This document shows positions 1 through 7,311 of a DNA stretch of 64,000 nucleotides, one piece after another (position 1 is the stretch's first letter; every line of letters begins with the position of its first letter). The position numbers were made by a program, and so were the translations under genes. The notes below the pieces were generated by a model that saw only the letters and a program-made list of their open reading frames with translations, searched no databases and had not been told where the DNA came from. Source of the DNA: Vulcanimicrobiota bacterium (GTDB lineage: Bacteria > Vulcanimicrobiota > Vulcanimicrobiia > Vulcanimicrobiales > Vulcanimicrobiaceae); assembly GCA_003151115.1 (NCBI GenBank), contig PLWS01000005.1, forward strand, positions 248,001 through 312,000. Direction: 5' to 3'.

Positions 1-324
1 GTAGGAGACGAGGTTGATCGACTCGGTCGTGTTGCGCGTCCAGATGATCTCTTGCGTTTGGGCGTTGAAGAACGACGCTACCGTTTCGCGCGCCTTTTCG
101 AATTCGGCTGTGGCGCGCTCGGCGATTTCGTAGACGCCGCGGTGGATGTTGGCGTTGTACTGCGAGTAGTAGTCGACGAGCGCATCAATCACGACCTGGG
201 GCTTTTGCGAGGTCGCCGCCGAGTCGAGATAGATGAGGCGCTTACCCCGCGACGTCGGACGCTGCAGGATCGGAAAATCGGCGATGATGCGCCGGACTTT
301 GGGGTCGGCGATTGCGACGCTCAC
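1..324 (-). CDS. sufS: SufS cysteine desulfurase, N-terminal part
   Basis: SufS is a PLP enzyme that removes sulfur from cysteine and passes it as persulfide to the SUF Fe-S assembly machine. Only the first 108 residues lie in the window; the gene runs off the left edge, so the PLP lysine and active-site cysteine cannot be checked. The visible part has the family start: a FPIL segment, YLDSAATSQKP near residue 35, then NIHRGVYE and a RNTTESINLV block. The start is a GTG whose bases overlap the TGA of sufD (GTGA), which implies translational coupling. It is the third gene of the minus-strand suf operon. The assignment is secure for the family; the NIHRG/TTESINL pattern favours SufS over IscS. 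Confidence 0.93.
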   Translation of the reverse strand, partial: MSVAIADPKVRRIIADFPILQRPTSRGKRLIYLDSAATSQKPQVVIDALVDYYSQYNANIHRGVYEIAERATAEFEKARETVASFFNAQTQEIIWTRNTTESINLVSY

Positions 325-1430
325 GCGATCTTCGCTTCCAGAGCGGCGCGCAGCCGGTCGCGCATAGCGGCGGTCGGGAAGCGCTCGACGACGGGCTCGA
401 AGAATCCGAGCGCGATCATCTTCTCGGCGGCTTCGCGTTCGATGCCGCGGCTTTCCATATAAAAGATCAAACTTTCATCGAGTGCGCCGATGGTGGCGCC
501 GTGAAACGCTTTGACGTCGTTCGCGCCGATTTCGAGCGCCGGCACGGAGTCGATATGCGCGTGCGGCGAGAGCAGCAGCGCATCGTCGCGCAGCGACGCC
601 TCGGTGCCTTGCGCGTGCGGCGCGATGCGGATGTTTCCGAGATAGCGCGCCTGACCGCGGCCGGTCGCGGCGGATTTAATGAGCGTTTGCGACTGCGATT
701 CGCCGACGTTGTGGCGGATGGTCGAGACCATATCGACGTGCTGGTTCTCGCGCGGAAAGAAGAAGCCGTTGAGGTGCGCGTCTACGCCCGGCTGGTCGAC
801 GAGCACGTCGATGCGGCTCACCGATAGCGCAGCGCCGATCTCGGCGACGCACCACGTCACCGAGGCGTCTTTGCCGGGAGCGGCGGCGCGCGTAAAAAAG
901 GCTTGCGACTCGAGCGGCAGATTCTGTTCGGCGGCATAGGTTACCGAGGCGTTTTCCGCGGCGACGATCTCCGCGATGCCGCAGACGGTATCGGATGATT
1001 CGCCTTCGATGCGTTCGATGACCGTGCAGCGCGCGCCGCGGTCGACCACGACCAGGGTATGCGGAAAGAGTGCTCCGTTTTTCGCGGTGTACGTTATTTC
1101 GATAGGGTCGTCGACGGCTTGGTCGGGCGGGACGTAGATGAAGGCGCCGGTATTGCAGAGCGCGGCTGAGAGCGCCGCGAATTTGTCGTTGAGCGTTCCG
1201 GTGACGCTGCCGAAGGCGCGGTTGAAAATCTCGGCGTGATCGCGCCGAGCGGTCTCCAGACCGCACGCGATAAGGCCGGGTTTGGAAGGCGCGGCGATCT
1301 GCGGATCTGACGGCGCGGCTGCCTTTAAAGAAGAGAAGTCGATCGCGTCGAGATCGATCTTCCAAAATTGTCCGGGACGTTCGCGGCCCGAGCGCAGCTC
1401 GAGCGCCTTGTCGAGGGTCGCGCTAGGCAA
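321..1430 (-). CDS. sufD: SufD, Fe-S cluster assembly protein
   Basis: SufD partners with SufB and SufC in the cytosolic SufBCD scaffold that builds Fe-S clusters. The C-terminal two thirds show the SufB/SufD beta-helix family, with a HNVGESQSQTLIKS block followed by ARYLGNIRI, AHIDSVPALEIGANDVKAFHGAT and a C-terminal helix. It is about 370 residues, closer to SufD than to the longer SufB. I favour a TTG start at 1430 preceded by GAGGAG. An ATG at 1460 is also open, but its extra residues are only the shifted frame of the sufC 3' end. The gene overlaps sufC by 8 bases and sufS by 4. No sufB is seen next to it. Confidence 0.88.
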   Translation of the reverse strand: MPSATLDKALELRSGRERPGQFWKIDLDAIDFSSLKAAAPSDPQIAAPSKPGLIACGLETARRDHAEIFNRAFGSVTGTLNDKFAALSAALCNTGAFIYVPPDQAVDDPIEITYTAKNGALFPHTLVVVDRGARCTVIERIEGESSDTVCGIAEIVAAENASVTYAAEQNLPLESQAFFTRAAAPGKDASVTWCVAEIGAALSVSRIDVLVDQPGVDAHLNGFFFPRENQHVDMVSTIRHNVGESQSQTLIKSAATGRGQARYLGNIRIAPHAQGTEASLRDDALLLSPHAHIDSVPALEIGANDVKAFHGATIGALDESLIFYMESRGIEREAAEKMIALGFFEPVVERFPTAAMRDRLRAALEAKIA

Positions 1431-2193
1431 TCTGCGCCGTCTCCTCGCGGATCTTGTCATAGCCTTCGCGTTCGATGCGCTGCGCGAGTTCGGCGTCCCC
1501 TTCTTTAACGATGCGTCCGTCGATCATGATATGCACGACGTCGGGTTTGACGTACTGCAGAATGCGCGGATAGTGCGTGATAATCAGGAAGCCCGTATCT
1601 TTTCCGGCTTCGCTCGCGCGCATCGCGTTAACCGATTCGCCGACGGCACGCAATGCGTCGACGTCGAGTCCGGAGTCGGTTTCGTCGAGGATCGCGTATT
1701 TGGGCGCGAGCATCGCGAGCTGCAGCATCTCAAGCCGCTTTTTCTCACCGCCGGAAAAACCGTCGTTGAGGTAGCGGCCCATGAAGCTCGGATCCATATC
1801 GAGCAGATCCATTTTCTCTAAGAGCAGCGCGCGGAATTTGGCCGGCGGAAGATCGCCGGGGTGCAACGCTTGGCGCGCCGCAAACAAAAAGTTCGCAACC
1901 TTCACGCCCGGAATCGCGGCGGGGTATTGAAAGGAGAGGAAGAGGCCGGCCTTCGCGCGCTTGTCGGGCGGCATGGCGAGTAGGTCGGCGCCGTCGAGCG
2001 TCACCGAACCGCTCTCTACCTTAAAGCCCGGATGTCCGGTGAGTGAAAAAGCAAGTGTTGACTTGCCGCTGCCGTTTGGGCCCATCAATGCGTGAACGTG
2101 CCCGGCTTCGACCGCGAGGTCGATGCCCTTGAGAATCTGAGTGCCGCCTGCGCTGGCGCGCAGCTGATGAATACGTAGGCCCCGTTCGGACAC
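1423..2193 (-). CDS. sufC: SufC, SUF-system ABC ATPase
   Basis: SufC is the soluble ABC-type ATPase of the SufBCD complex; ATP hydrolysis opens the SufB-SufD interface for cluster assembly. The sequence has a Walker A GPNGSGKST near residue 38, the signature FSGGEKKRLEM, and a Walker B ending AILDETDSGLD, where the DETDSGLD form is typical of SufC. The start is the GTG at 2193 because AAGGAG lies six bases upstream. The product is 256 residues, normal for the family; an ATG further upstream would add a tail and place the start beyond the predicted promoter. It is the first gene of the sufCDS operon. Confidence 0.96.
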   Translation of the reverse strand: MSERGLRIHQLRASAGGTQILKGIDLAVEAGHVHALMGPNGSGKSTLAFSLTGHPGFKVESGSVTLDGADLLAMPPDKRAKAGLFLSFQYPAAIPGVKVANFLFAARQALHPGDLPPAKFRALLLEKMDLLDMDPSFMGRYLNDGFSGGEKKRLEMLQLAMLAPKYAILDETDSGLDVDALRAVGESVNAMRASEAGKDTGFLIITHYPRILQYVKPDVVHIMIDGRIVKEGDAELAQRIEREGYDKIREETAQIA

Positions 2194-2219
2194 GCTTTGC
2201 TCCTTCGGCGATACGGAAA

Positions 2220-2233
2220 GCGGCCTAAGCCGC
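2220..2233. promoter_or_regulatory. Small palindrome at the suf transcript start
   Basis: GCGGC and GCCGC are separated by CTAA. The palindrome starts where transcription from the predicted sufC promoter would begin, so it could be a second operator half or an mRNA 5' hairpin. Only the symmetry is seen; a function is inference. Confidence 0.25.
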
Positions 2234-2240
2234 CCCTCCA

Positions 2241-2269
2241 ATCCTACGGACCGGGGTGGGGAAAGTCAA
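2241..2269 (-). promoter_or_regulatory. Predicted sigma70-type promoter of sufCDS
   Basis: Read on the minus strand, a -35 box TTGACT (2269-2264) and a -10 box TAGGAT (2246-2241) are separated by exactly 17 bases. This is the best -35/-10 pair in the window. It would start transcription near 2234, giving sufC a leader of about 40 bases that contains the AAGGAG ribosome site. Confidence 0.6.
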
Positions 2270-2281
2270 GGAAAACCTGGA
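2266..2281. promoter_or_regulatory. Candidate SufR operator between divergent promoters
   Basis: TCAAGG and CCTGGA flank AAAA and form an inverted repeat with one mismatch in six. It covers the -35 box of the sufC promoter and the start of the predicted -35 box of the regulator promoter, so one bound dimer could repress both. The symmetry and position are visible; binding by the adjacent regulator is inferred from how SufR genes usually work. Confidence 0.35.
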
Positions 2282-2306
2282 CTATCTGCGTATTTCGTGC
2301 TAGCAT
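2278..2306 (+). promoter_or_regulatory. Predicted promoter of the regulator-scaffold operon
   Basis: TGGACT (2278-2283), a 17-base spacer and TAGCAT (2301-2306), with TG one base upstream of the -10 as in extended -10 promoters. The start point would be near 2313, only about five bases before the ATG at 2318, so the mRNA would be nearly leaderless. Confidence 0.4.
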
Positions 2307-2317
2307 TCGAGCAGATT

Positions 2318-2944
2318 ATGCAGGCCGATCGCTTCTTCCAGACGCCCCGCGGACGCATCGTTGAAGAGCTCCGCCGGCGTAAATCCGCCTCCGCCGTGGA
2401 CCTGGCCAAGGTCTTCGGACTCTCGCCCAATGCCATCCGGCAGCAGCTGGTCGTGCTGGAGCGGGACGGGCTGGTCGTCGAACAGTCGGTGCGCCGCGGC
2501 CCCACCAAGCCCACGCACGAATTCTCGCTGACGAACGACGGCGAAAAACTTTTTCCCCACCACTACGACAAGATGCTCGGCGCGGTTTTACGCGAGGTGC
2601 GGGCGCAGCACGGCGAGACCGGCATTGCCGCACTCTTCGAAGGTATTTCCAAGCGCACGGTCGCCAAAGCGCGCGAGCGAGTGACGGCTTCGGATACCGA
2701 GGACCGGCTCGGGCAGCTGACGCAAGTGCTGCGCGAAGGCGGCGTCGTTGCCGATTACAACTTAATCGAGGGCGGTTTCGAGCTGCACGAGCATAACTGC
2801 CCCTACTCGGCGGTCGCCAAAGATAACCCGGAGGTATGCTCGGTGATTCACCAGGTCCTGGCCGAGACGATCGGCGGCACTCACGTGCAAACCGAGTCCC
2901 TTGCAACCGGCGGCAGCGAATGCAAGTTTGAGCTGAAGGCATGA
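2318..2944 (+). CDS. sufR: SufR-like winged-helix regulator with Fe-S cysteines
   Basis: Predicted Fe-S-sensing repressor of the suf genes. The N-terminal 75 residues form a winged helix (LRRRKSASAVDLAKVFGLS, then a recognition helix with NAIRQQL). The C-terminal quarter carries the sensor cysteines: NCPY, PEVC and SECKF, spaced C-X12-C-X27-C. Cyanobacterial SufR has four cysteines; here the extra position appears to be Ser, so three remain, which resembles actinobacterial SufR. I use the ATG at 2318 because the best promoter starts transcription at about 2313; a GTG at 2297 lies upstream of that. The gene is divergent from sufCDS and overlaps the scaffold gene by ATGA. Confidence 0.85.
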   Translation: MQADRFFQTPRGRIVEELRRRKSASAVDLAKVFGLSPNAIRQQLVVLERDGLVVEQSVRRGPTKPTHEFSLTNDGEKLFPHHYDKMLGAVLREVRAQHGETGIAALFEGISKRTVAKARERVTASDTEDRLGQLTQVLREGGVVADYNLIEGGFELHEHNCPYSAVAKDNPEVCSVIHQVLAETIGGTHVQTESLATGGSECKFELKA

Positions 2945-3435
2945 ATTTTCCAAAATTTCAAAAGCTGGTCGAAGACCGCACCGGATTCCGCACGATGGAA
3001 AACCCCACCGCAAGCGGTGAGTATTTCAGCGACTCGTGCGGCGATATGTACAACTTTTTCCTCAAGGTCGGCCCGGGCGCCGTCATCGAGGATATGTCGT
3101 ACTTTACGACGGGATGCGGATTCGGCACGGCGACGTGCAGTATCGTGGTCGATCTTGCCAAAGGCAAGACGATCGAGGAAGCCGCTGCATTAAAGGAAGC
3201 CGACGTCGAGAGTGCGCTCGACGGCTATCCCGAGAAGAAGAAAGATTACCCGCAGCGAGCGCTCGAGGCGCTCCACGTCGCAATCGACGACTACAAGCAA
3301 AAGGTGGCGTCGGGCGCGGTTCCCGATTACAGCGCGATGCCGGCGCCCGAACGACCGGTCCAGCCGGTTGCGGAGACGGTTCCCGAAGCGCCGCCGCCGT
3401 CGGATAACGGCAAGCTCTTAATCAAGCTGCACTAA
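2941..3435 (+). CDS. NifU/IscU-like Fe-S scaffold protein with C-terminal tail
   Basis: Member of the NifU N-terminal/IscU family, on which Fe-S clusters are built. Visible motifs are SDSCGDMYNF near residue 33 and TTGCGFGTATCSIV near 59, matching the first two ligand cysteines of IscU. The third ligand region, HCS in IscU, reads as a Lys-Asp-Tyr-Pro stretch without cysteine; a Cys in TATCS may or may not replace it. About 35 residues rich in Pro and Ala follow the domain. It starts by ATGA overlap with the SufR-like gene, so regulator and scaffold are probably co-translated. Family certain; ability to hold a cluster less so. Confidence 0.82.
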   Translation: MNFPKFQKLVEDRTGFRTMENPTASGEYFSDSCGDMYNFFLKVGPGAVIEDMSYFTTGCGFGTATCSIVVDLAKGKTIEEAAALKEADVESALDGYPEKKKDYPQRALEALHVAIDDYKQKVASGAVPDYSAMPAPERPVQPVAETVPEAPPPSDNGKLLIKLH

Positions 3436-3461
3436 ACGCTTGAGCGCCGGTGGGCGATTAG

Positions 3462-4293
3462 TTAACGCAGTGCGTAGGCGAACGTTAAGAAATAAAACCC
3501 CGCTGCCGGTTCGCAATATGCAGACCCGGGTCTGAACGTGTCCCTCTTGACCTCGCCGAGACGGCTTGTGTCGAACACTTCATCTCCCGACGGGCCCCAG
3601 ACCCAGGTGTCGGCCAGCGTGCCGTCGGGCTTAACGGCGACTTCGATCACCGTGGTTTCGGGCATACGCGGCGGCGTGAGATCGTTGGGTTTAACGAGAT
3701 GCAGAGGTGCTGCCTACGTAAACGGCGTTGCACAGCTGCCGGTCTTGAGGGCTTGCGAAGGTTGCGCCGCGATCACCGGTGCGCTCGGTGCGGAGCCTTC
3801 AGGCAAGTCGTCGCCATCCGTTGTCGTGAAAGCGAACTTGGCTGACGGCAGCTGTATGCCGTTTCCATCCGTGTAGTTCGCACAAGACATCGCCTTGCGC
3901 GGCCCACCCGAATTGGTCACCCGACGCTTGGGCGCGCATTACCCACCGGTGCAAGATGCTCACCGGTCTTGGAAACTGCACATGCATGAACGGCGAAACC
4001 CAGTCCCGCATAACGAATTCACTCGAGGGTCCTTTGTAGTGCCGGTCCTTTTCCGTTATCGAAGTCTGTGGGACGGCGGCGGTAAACCAGCCGCCGGTTG
4101 TGTCGAATGCGATAACGGCTGAAACGTTTCGCTGCCCGAGTGCCGTCAGTTCGAATCCGAATTTAGCGGTTGGTTCGGCGCTCGCGGGGATGATGCGAAC
4201 ATCCGCCGGACAAAACTCATACAGCGCTTCCGCGCGCTGCGTGGCGCCAATCCACAAACCTACGAAAACCGCGGAAAAGAGTAACACCCTCAT
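3462..4293 (-). pseudogene. Broken third copy of the TonB-C exported protein family
   Basis: The 5' part (4293 to about 3920) encodes a signal peptide and the same N-terminal domain as the next two genes: EFCPADV, GGWF and WVSPFMHVQFPRPVS. The reading frame then changes between about 3930 and 3850. In the new frame SCANYTDGNG leads to SCATPFT, which is cut by an in-frame TAG at 3714-3716. Past that stop the same frame encodes a TonB-C-like end (VKPDGTLADTWVWGPSG, then AYCEPAAGFYFLTFAY). So one frameshift and one nonsense codon separate the parts. It lies last in the tandem array. A sequencing error could explain the frameshift but not easily the stop as well. Confidence 0.75.
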
Positions 4294-4314
4294 GATCTCT
4301 AATCTTTCATGTGC

Positions 4315-5139
4315 CTAGTACTGGAACGTTGATTTGAATAAGTAGCTGCCAGGGACAGGCTGACAGTACGCGACCGCACTCTGATATGTGGTTTCGCGCG
4401 CCGCTTTCAGCGTTGCCTCATCGAGAACTATCTCGCCGGAAGATTGAAAAAGCGTTGCTTCAGCCAAGCTGCCGTCGGCATTGATTGTTACGAGAACCTG
4501 CGAAGTCCCATGAGCTCCGTGCAGCGCGGCATCCTCCGGATAGTCGGGCGGCACCTGCGTCTGCACGCCCGCCGATCGAAACGGCTGCGCAGAGTTCGTG
4601 TTGTAAAATGGTTTTGCGAGTTTTGGTTTGAGTATCATGTTACCGGTCTGCGGCGGAAGAGTCGTCGCATCCGGATACTGCGGATCTCTGATCGTGGCCG
4701 GCGCGCGAACCTGTGTCGCCGGCTGCCAGCGAGGTTGCGGCGGACATGCCTGTCCGTTAGCCCCGAGTAGGAAAGCGTTCATTAGCGAAACGGGTTGAGG
4801 AAATTGCAGATACATAACGGGCGAGGCCCAGGCCTGCATCGCGCGGTGCGTTCCGTCGCGCTCGATGAAATGGTTCGTTGTAGGGCCAGTTGAGGCTTCA
4901 CGGACCGTTGCGCTGTACCACCCGGTTTGCGTCTCGAAGGCCAGTATCGCGTTCGAGATCGTTTTGGGCGCGCCAGCATTGAGCGTGAATCCGAAAAGTG
5001 TGTTTTTGTTTAGCGTATCGTTACCGCCGACCGCTTTCAGATAGAGGCTTGCCGCACAGAAATCTTTGGCTTGCGCACGCTGTGCCAAGCCGAAGAAGAG
5101 AAGAACGGTCAATGCGGTAAGAGTTATGAGATATTTCAT
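4315..5139 (-). CDS. Exported protein with C-terminal TonB-like domain (copy 2)
   Basis: About 274 residues with a signal peptide (MKYLITLTALTVLLFF, cleavage after AQA) and two domains. Residues about 25-135 form a domain shared only with the neighbouring copies: DFCAASLYL, TGWYSATV and WASPVMYLQFPQPVS. After a variable linker comes a TonB_C-type alpha/beta domain: VTINADGSLAEATLFQSSGE, LDEATLKAARETTYQ, YCQPVPGSY. There is no N-terminal TonB transmembrane anchor and no ExbB/ExbD here, so it is not a normal TonB; it more likely works in the periplasm or is secreted. I use the ATG at 5139; a TTG lies two codons upstream. Role unknown. Confidence 0.75.
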   Translation of the reverse strand: MKYLITLTALTVLLFFGLAQRAQAKDFCAASLYLKAVGGNDTLNKNTLFGFTLNAGAPKTISNAILAFETQTGWYSATVREASTGPTTNHFIERDGTHRAMQAWASPVMYLQFPQPVSLMNAFLLGANGQACPPQPRWQPATQVRAPATIRDPQYPDATTLPPQTGNMILKPKLAKPFYNTNSAQPFRSAGVQTQVPPDYPEDAALHGAHGTSQVLVTINADGSLAEATLFQSSGEIVLDEATLKAARETTYQSAVAYCQPVPGSYLFKSTFQY

Positions 5140-5146
5140 GCGCAAT

Positions 5147-5980
5147 TCACCAGAAACTCAAGCCGATAAGGTAGTACGACGGGACCGGTTGGCAGTAGGC
5201 AACGGCGTTCTTGTATTGCGAATGTTGTGCGGCCCACAGCAGCGCGTTATCCCACGCGGGCACGCCCGAAGGCAGCCAGATCCAGGCCTGGGCAAGCGAG
5301 CCGTCAGGATTGATGGCGGCTTCGGCAATCGAAATCCCGGTGGTCCGGTCAAAATGTGTTGTGTTTCCCGGATCGGGCATCGCGGTTCGCGTAAATTCTG
5401 CCTCGCTGAAAGGCTTGGCGCACGTTGCGTGATATGCGGGCGCGGTCGTTCGCGCGGGAAGCACCACCGAGTCCGGAGCGGGGGCCACGTTCAATTGATC
5501 CGCCTCTTTCGCGACCACGTTGTTGCGATAGAAGGTTACTGATTCCGAAAACGGATCGTTCACAGGCGTCTGATGCTCAACCGAAGGTGCACAGGCTTGC
5601 GCGTTTGCCGCTGAGACCCAAGCGTTTGTAATCCGCACCGGGTCCGGAAACTTGACGTACATCAGCGGCGAATTCCAATTGCTTCTTACCGCACTCCAAG
5701 TTCCTAGGTCGTAGTGATACTGTTTTTCCGCAAGCGCTACCGCCGGCGTCGTCAAGTTAAACCAGCCCTTATCCGTGTCGAACGTGAGCGTTGCAATCAG
5801 GTTGCGTGGCCCCGATGCTTTAAGGATGAAGCCGTAAGTCGCAGCCGGTGAGCCTGTCGCTGTGCCCACGGGACGGATGGTAAGCGATGCCGGGCAGAAT
5901 TCGATCTCGGCTTTCGTCTGAGCCGTGCAGAAGGCCACTAGCAGGCCGAGAAGGGCTACACCGAAGGCCGCTCGATTCAT
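5147..5980 (-). CDS. Exported protein with C-terminal TonB-like domain (copy 1)
   Basis: 277 residues: a signal peptide of about 24 residues, then EFCPASLTIRPVG, KGWFNLT and WNSPLMYVKFPDPV, the domain shared with the next two genes downstream. A linker with PARTTAPAY leads to a TonB_C-like domain (AINPDGSLAQAWIWLPSG, then AVAYCQPVPSYYL). The conserved cysteines (FCPA, QAC, YCQPV) fit disulfides in an oxidising compartment. The ATG overlaps the stop of the upstream phosphodiesterase gene (ATGA), so the array is probably transcribed from there. No partner is visible and the role is unknown. Confidence 0.78.
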   Translation of the reverse strand: MNRAAFGVALLGLLVAFCTAQTKAEIEFCPASLTIRPVGTATGSPAATYGFILKASGPRNLIATLTFDTDKGWFNLTTPAVALAEKQYHYDLGTWSAVRSNWNSPLMYVKFPDPVRITNAWVSAANAQACAPSVEHQTPVNDPFSESVTFYRNNVVAKEADQLNVAPAPDSVVLPARTTAPAYHATCAKPFSEAEFTRTAMPDPGNTTHFDRTTGISIAEAAINPDGSLAQAWIWLPSGVPAWDNALLWAAQHSQYKNAVAYCQPVPSYYLIGLSFW

Positions 5981-6528
5981 CCTCGCGGCTTCAGCGAGTA
6001 CCGGGCACGAACCTCGTAGCGCGTAGTGCGCTCGGCCTCAATCGATTCGAAGAGCGTCAGTTCGCGCACGGCGAGTTTCATTGGCTTTATGTCGAGCATT
6101 GGAAGATGCGCGTCTCCGCCTTTTTCTCGCGCGAGCGTTACGTGGGCTATGATTTCTTTCTCGAAATGAAAACCGAGCGCTTCATAAGGGGCGCGCAGCG
6201 CTCGTGACAGATCGCGGAACGCCGCGCCGTGTTCGCTTGCGCCGATCCAAATGACGCGCGGCTTGCGTTCGTGCGGGAAGGCGCCGAGTTTATCGAGAGT
6301 CAGATCGAATGGCGCGGTGTCCTGCGCCGAGCGCGCGAGCGCGTTGCGCACGGGCTCGACCGCTTCGGGATCGACCCAGCCGAGAAAGGCGAGGGTGATG
6401 TGGAGCTTCTCGGGTGCTTCGAAACGCGCGTCGAGTCGGCTGGCGCGCAAGCGTTCCGCCACTTCGCTACACTTTGCGCGTACGCTCGGGGTGAGATCGA
6501 TGCCGGTGAAGAGCTTGAGGCGTTTCAT
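5977..6528 (-). CDS. thpR: RNA 2',3'-cyclic phosphodiesterase (ThpR/LigT family)
   Basis: 2H-phosphoesterase family enzyme that opens 2',3'-cyclic phosphates on RNA ends. Both catalytic H-x-T motifs are present: HITLAFLG at residue 43 and AHVTLAR at residue 129. The length of 183 residues is normal. The start is the ATG giving MKRLKLFTGID, which matches the usual family beginning and has GAGAG upstream. An in-frame ATG at 6603 would add 25 residues that come from an interspersed repeat, so I rejected it. It stands between the repeat and the TonB-C array, with a 4-base overlap into the array. Confidence 0.9.
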   Translation of the reverse strand: MKRLKLFTGIDLTPSVRAKCSEVAERLRASRLDARFEAPEKLHITLAFLGWVDPEAVEPVRNALARSAQDTAPFDLTLDKLGAFPHERKPRVIWIGASEHGAAFRDLSRALRAPYEALGFHFEKEIIAHVTLAREKGGDAHLPMLDIKPMKLAVRELTLFESIEAERTTRYEVRARYSLKPRG

Positions 6529-6582
6529 GCGTTCTCTCTCGCGAACCTCGTCATGCGCGCCCAAGGGGCGCGCTGCTCGGTC

Positions 6583-6635
6583 GTCCTTCGACACGCTGTT
6601 CATCCTTACCGGATGAACGGCGGCTCAGGATGACA
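6583..6635. repeat. Interspersed repeat copy A (GTCCTTCGAC...CTCAGGATGACA)
   Basis: 53 bases bounded by GTCCTTCGAC and CTCAGGATGACA. The middle contains a perfect 8-bp hairpin, GTTCATCC / GGATGAAC with loop TTACC (6598-6618). The same end motifs occur at 39979-40021 and 49054-49106, with shorter relatives at 21697-21717 and 58209-58235. This copy is intergenic, just upstream of thpR. Confidence 0.8.
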
Positions 6636-6675
6636 CACTGCAACTCACCATGACACAAATGCTGCACGCCGCACT

Positions 6676-7311
6676 TCACTGTAGGTACGGATTCGTGTTG
6701 CGCTCCTCGCCTATCGTCGTGAACGGGCCATGCCCCGGAATCACCCGCGTCTCATCGTCGAAAGGCAAGAGTTTGCGCTGAATACTGTCGACGATGTCTT
6801 CCATCGACGTGCCGCCCAAATCCCAGCGGCCGATCGCGCCGGCAAAAAGCGTGTCGCCGGAGAGAATCGTGTGGCTGCCGCCATCGGCAAAAGCGAAACA
6901 GACGCTGCCCGGCGTATGGCCCGGCGTGTGAAGGACGTCGATTTCAACCCCGCCCGCGCGGATGCGGTCGCCGTCGCGCAAGTCACCGTCGAGATCGACG
7001 ATGCGCGGAACTTCGTACATTTCGAGCCATCGGGCTTGCATTCGAAGGCTGTGATACAGCGGCAAGTCCGCGGGATGCAGCAAGCCCTGCGCTCCGGTTC
7101 GTTCGCGCAGCGTGCCGAGATCGCCGATGTGGTCGATGTGCGCGTGCGTATGCACGAGATACTTCGCGCGCGCGCCCAAGCGTTCGAGACGCTTCATGAC
7201 TTCGGGAATGCCGTCGCCGCCATCGACGACGATGGCCTCCTTCGTTTTATCGTCGCAGAGGATCGTACAGTTGCACGCCAGCGGGCCGGCCAAAAACGTT
7301 TCGACGATCAA
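6676..7311 (-). CDS. Metallo-beta-lactamase-fold hydrolase (GloB/YcbL-like)
   Basis: 211-residue member of the MBL-fold family related to glyoxalase II. The zinc-binding motif THAHIDHIGD is near residue 54, followed by HTPGHTPGSV, SGDTLF and PGHGPFTTIGEE, so a full dinuclear metal site is expected. It lacks the extra C-terminal domain of true hydroxyacylglutathione hydrolase and is closer to short YcbL-type proteins. The actual substrate cannot be read from sequence. The start overlaps the stop of the flavin reductase gene by four bases, so the two are probably made together. Confidence 0.88.
   Translation of the reverse strand: MIVETFLAGPLACNCTILCDDKTKEAIVVDGGDGIPEVMKRLERLGARAKYLVHTHAHIDHIGDLGTLRERTGAQGLLHPADLPLYHSLRMQARWLEMYEVPRIVDLDGDLRDGDRIRAGGVEIDVLHTPGHTPGSVCFAFADGGSHTILSGDTLFAGAIGRWDLGGTSMEDIVDSIQRKLLPFDDETRVIPGHGPFTTIGEERNTNPYLQ

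Noticed and set aside
321-827. Plus-strand reading frame opposite sufD
   Set aside because: It is the antisense of a well-supported gene, with a composition typical of shadow frames in GC-rich DNA and no recognisable motif.
3538-3876. Small plus-strand gene inside the broken TonB-C copy
   Set aside because: It is the antisense of the degraded paralogue, which aligns with two intact copies.
6529-6603. Longer N-terminus for the RNA phosphodiesterase
   Set aside because: The extra 25 codons are made of the interspersed repeat, and the family start MKRLKLFTGID begins at 6528.
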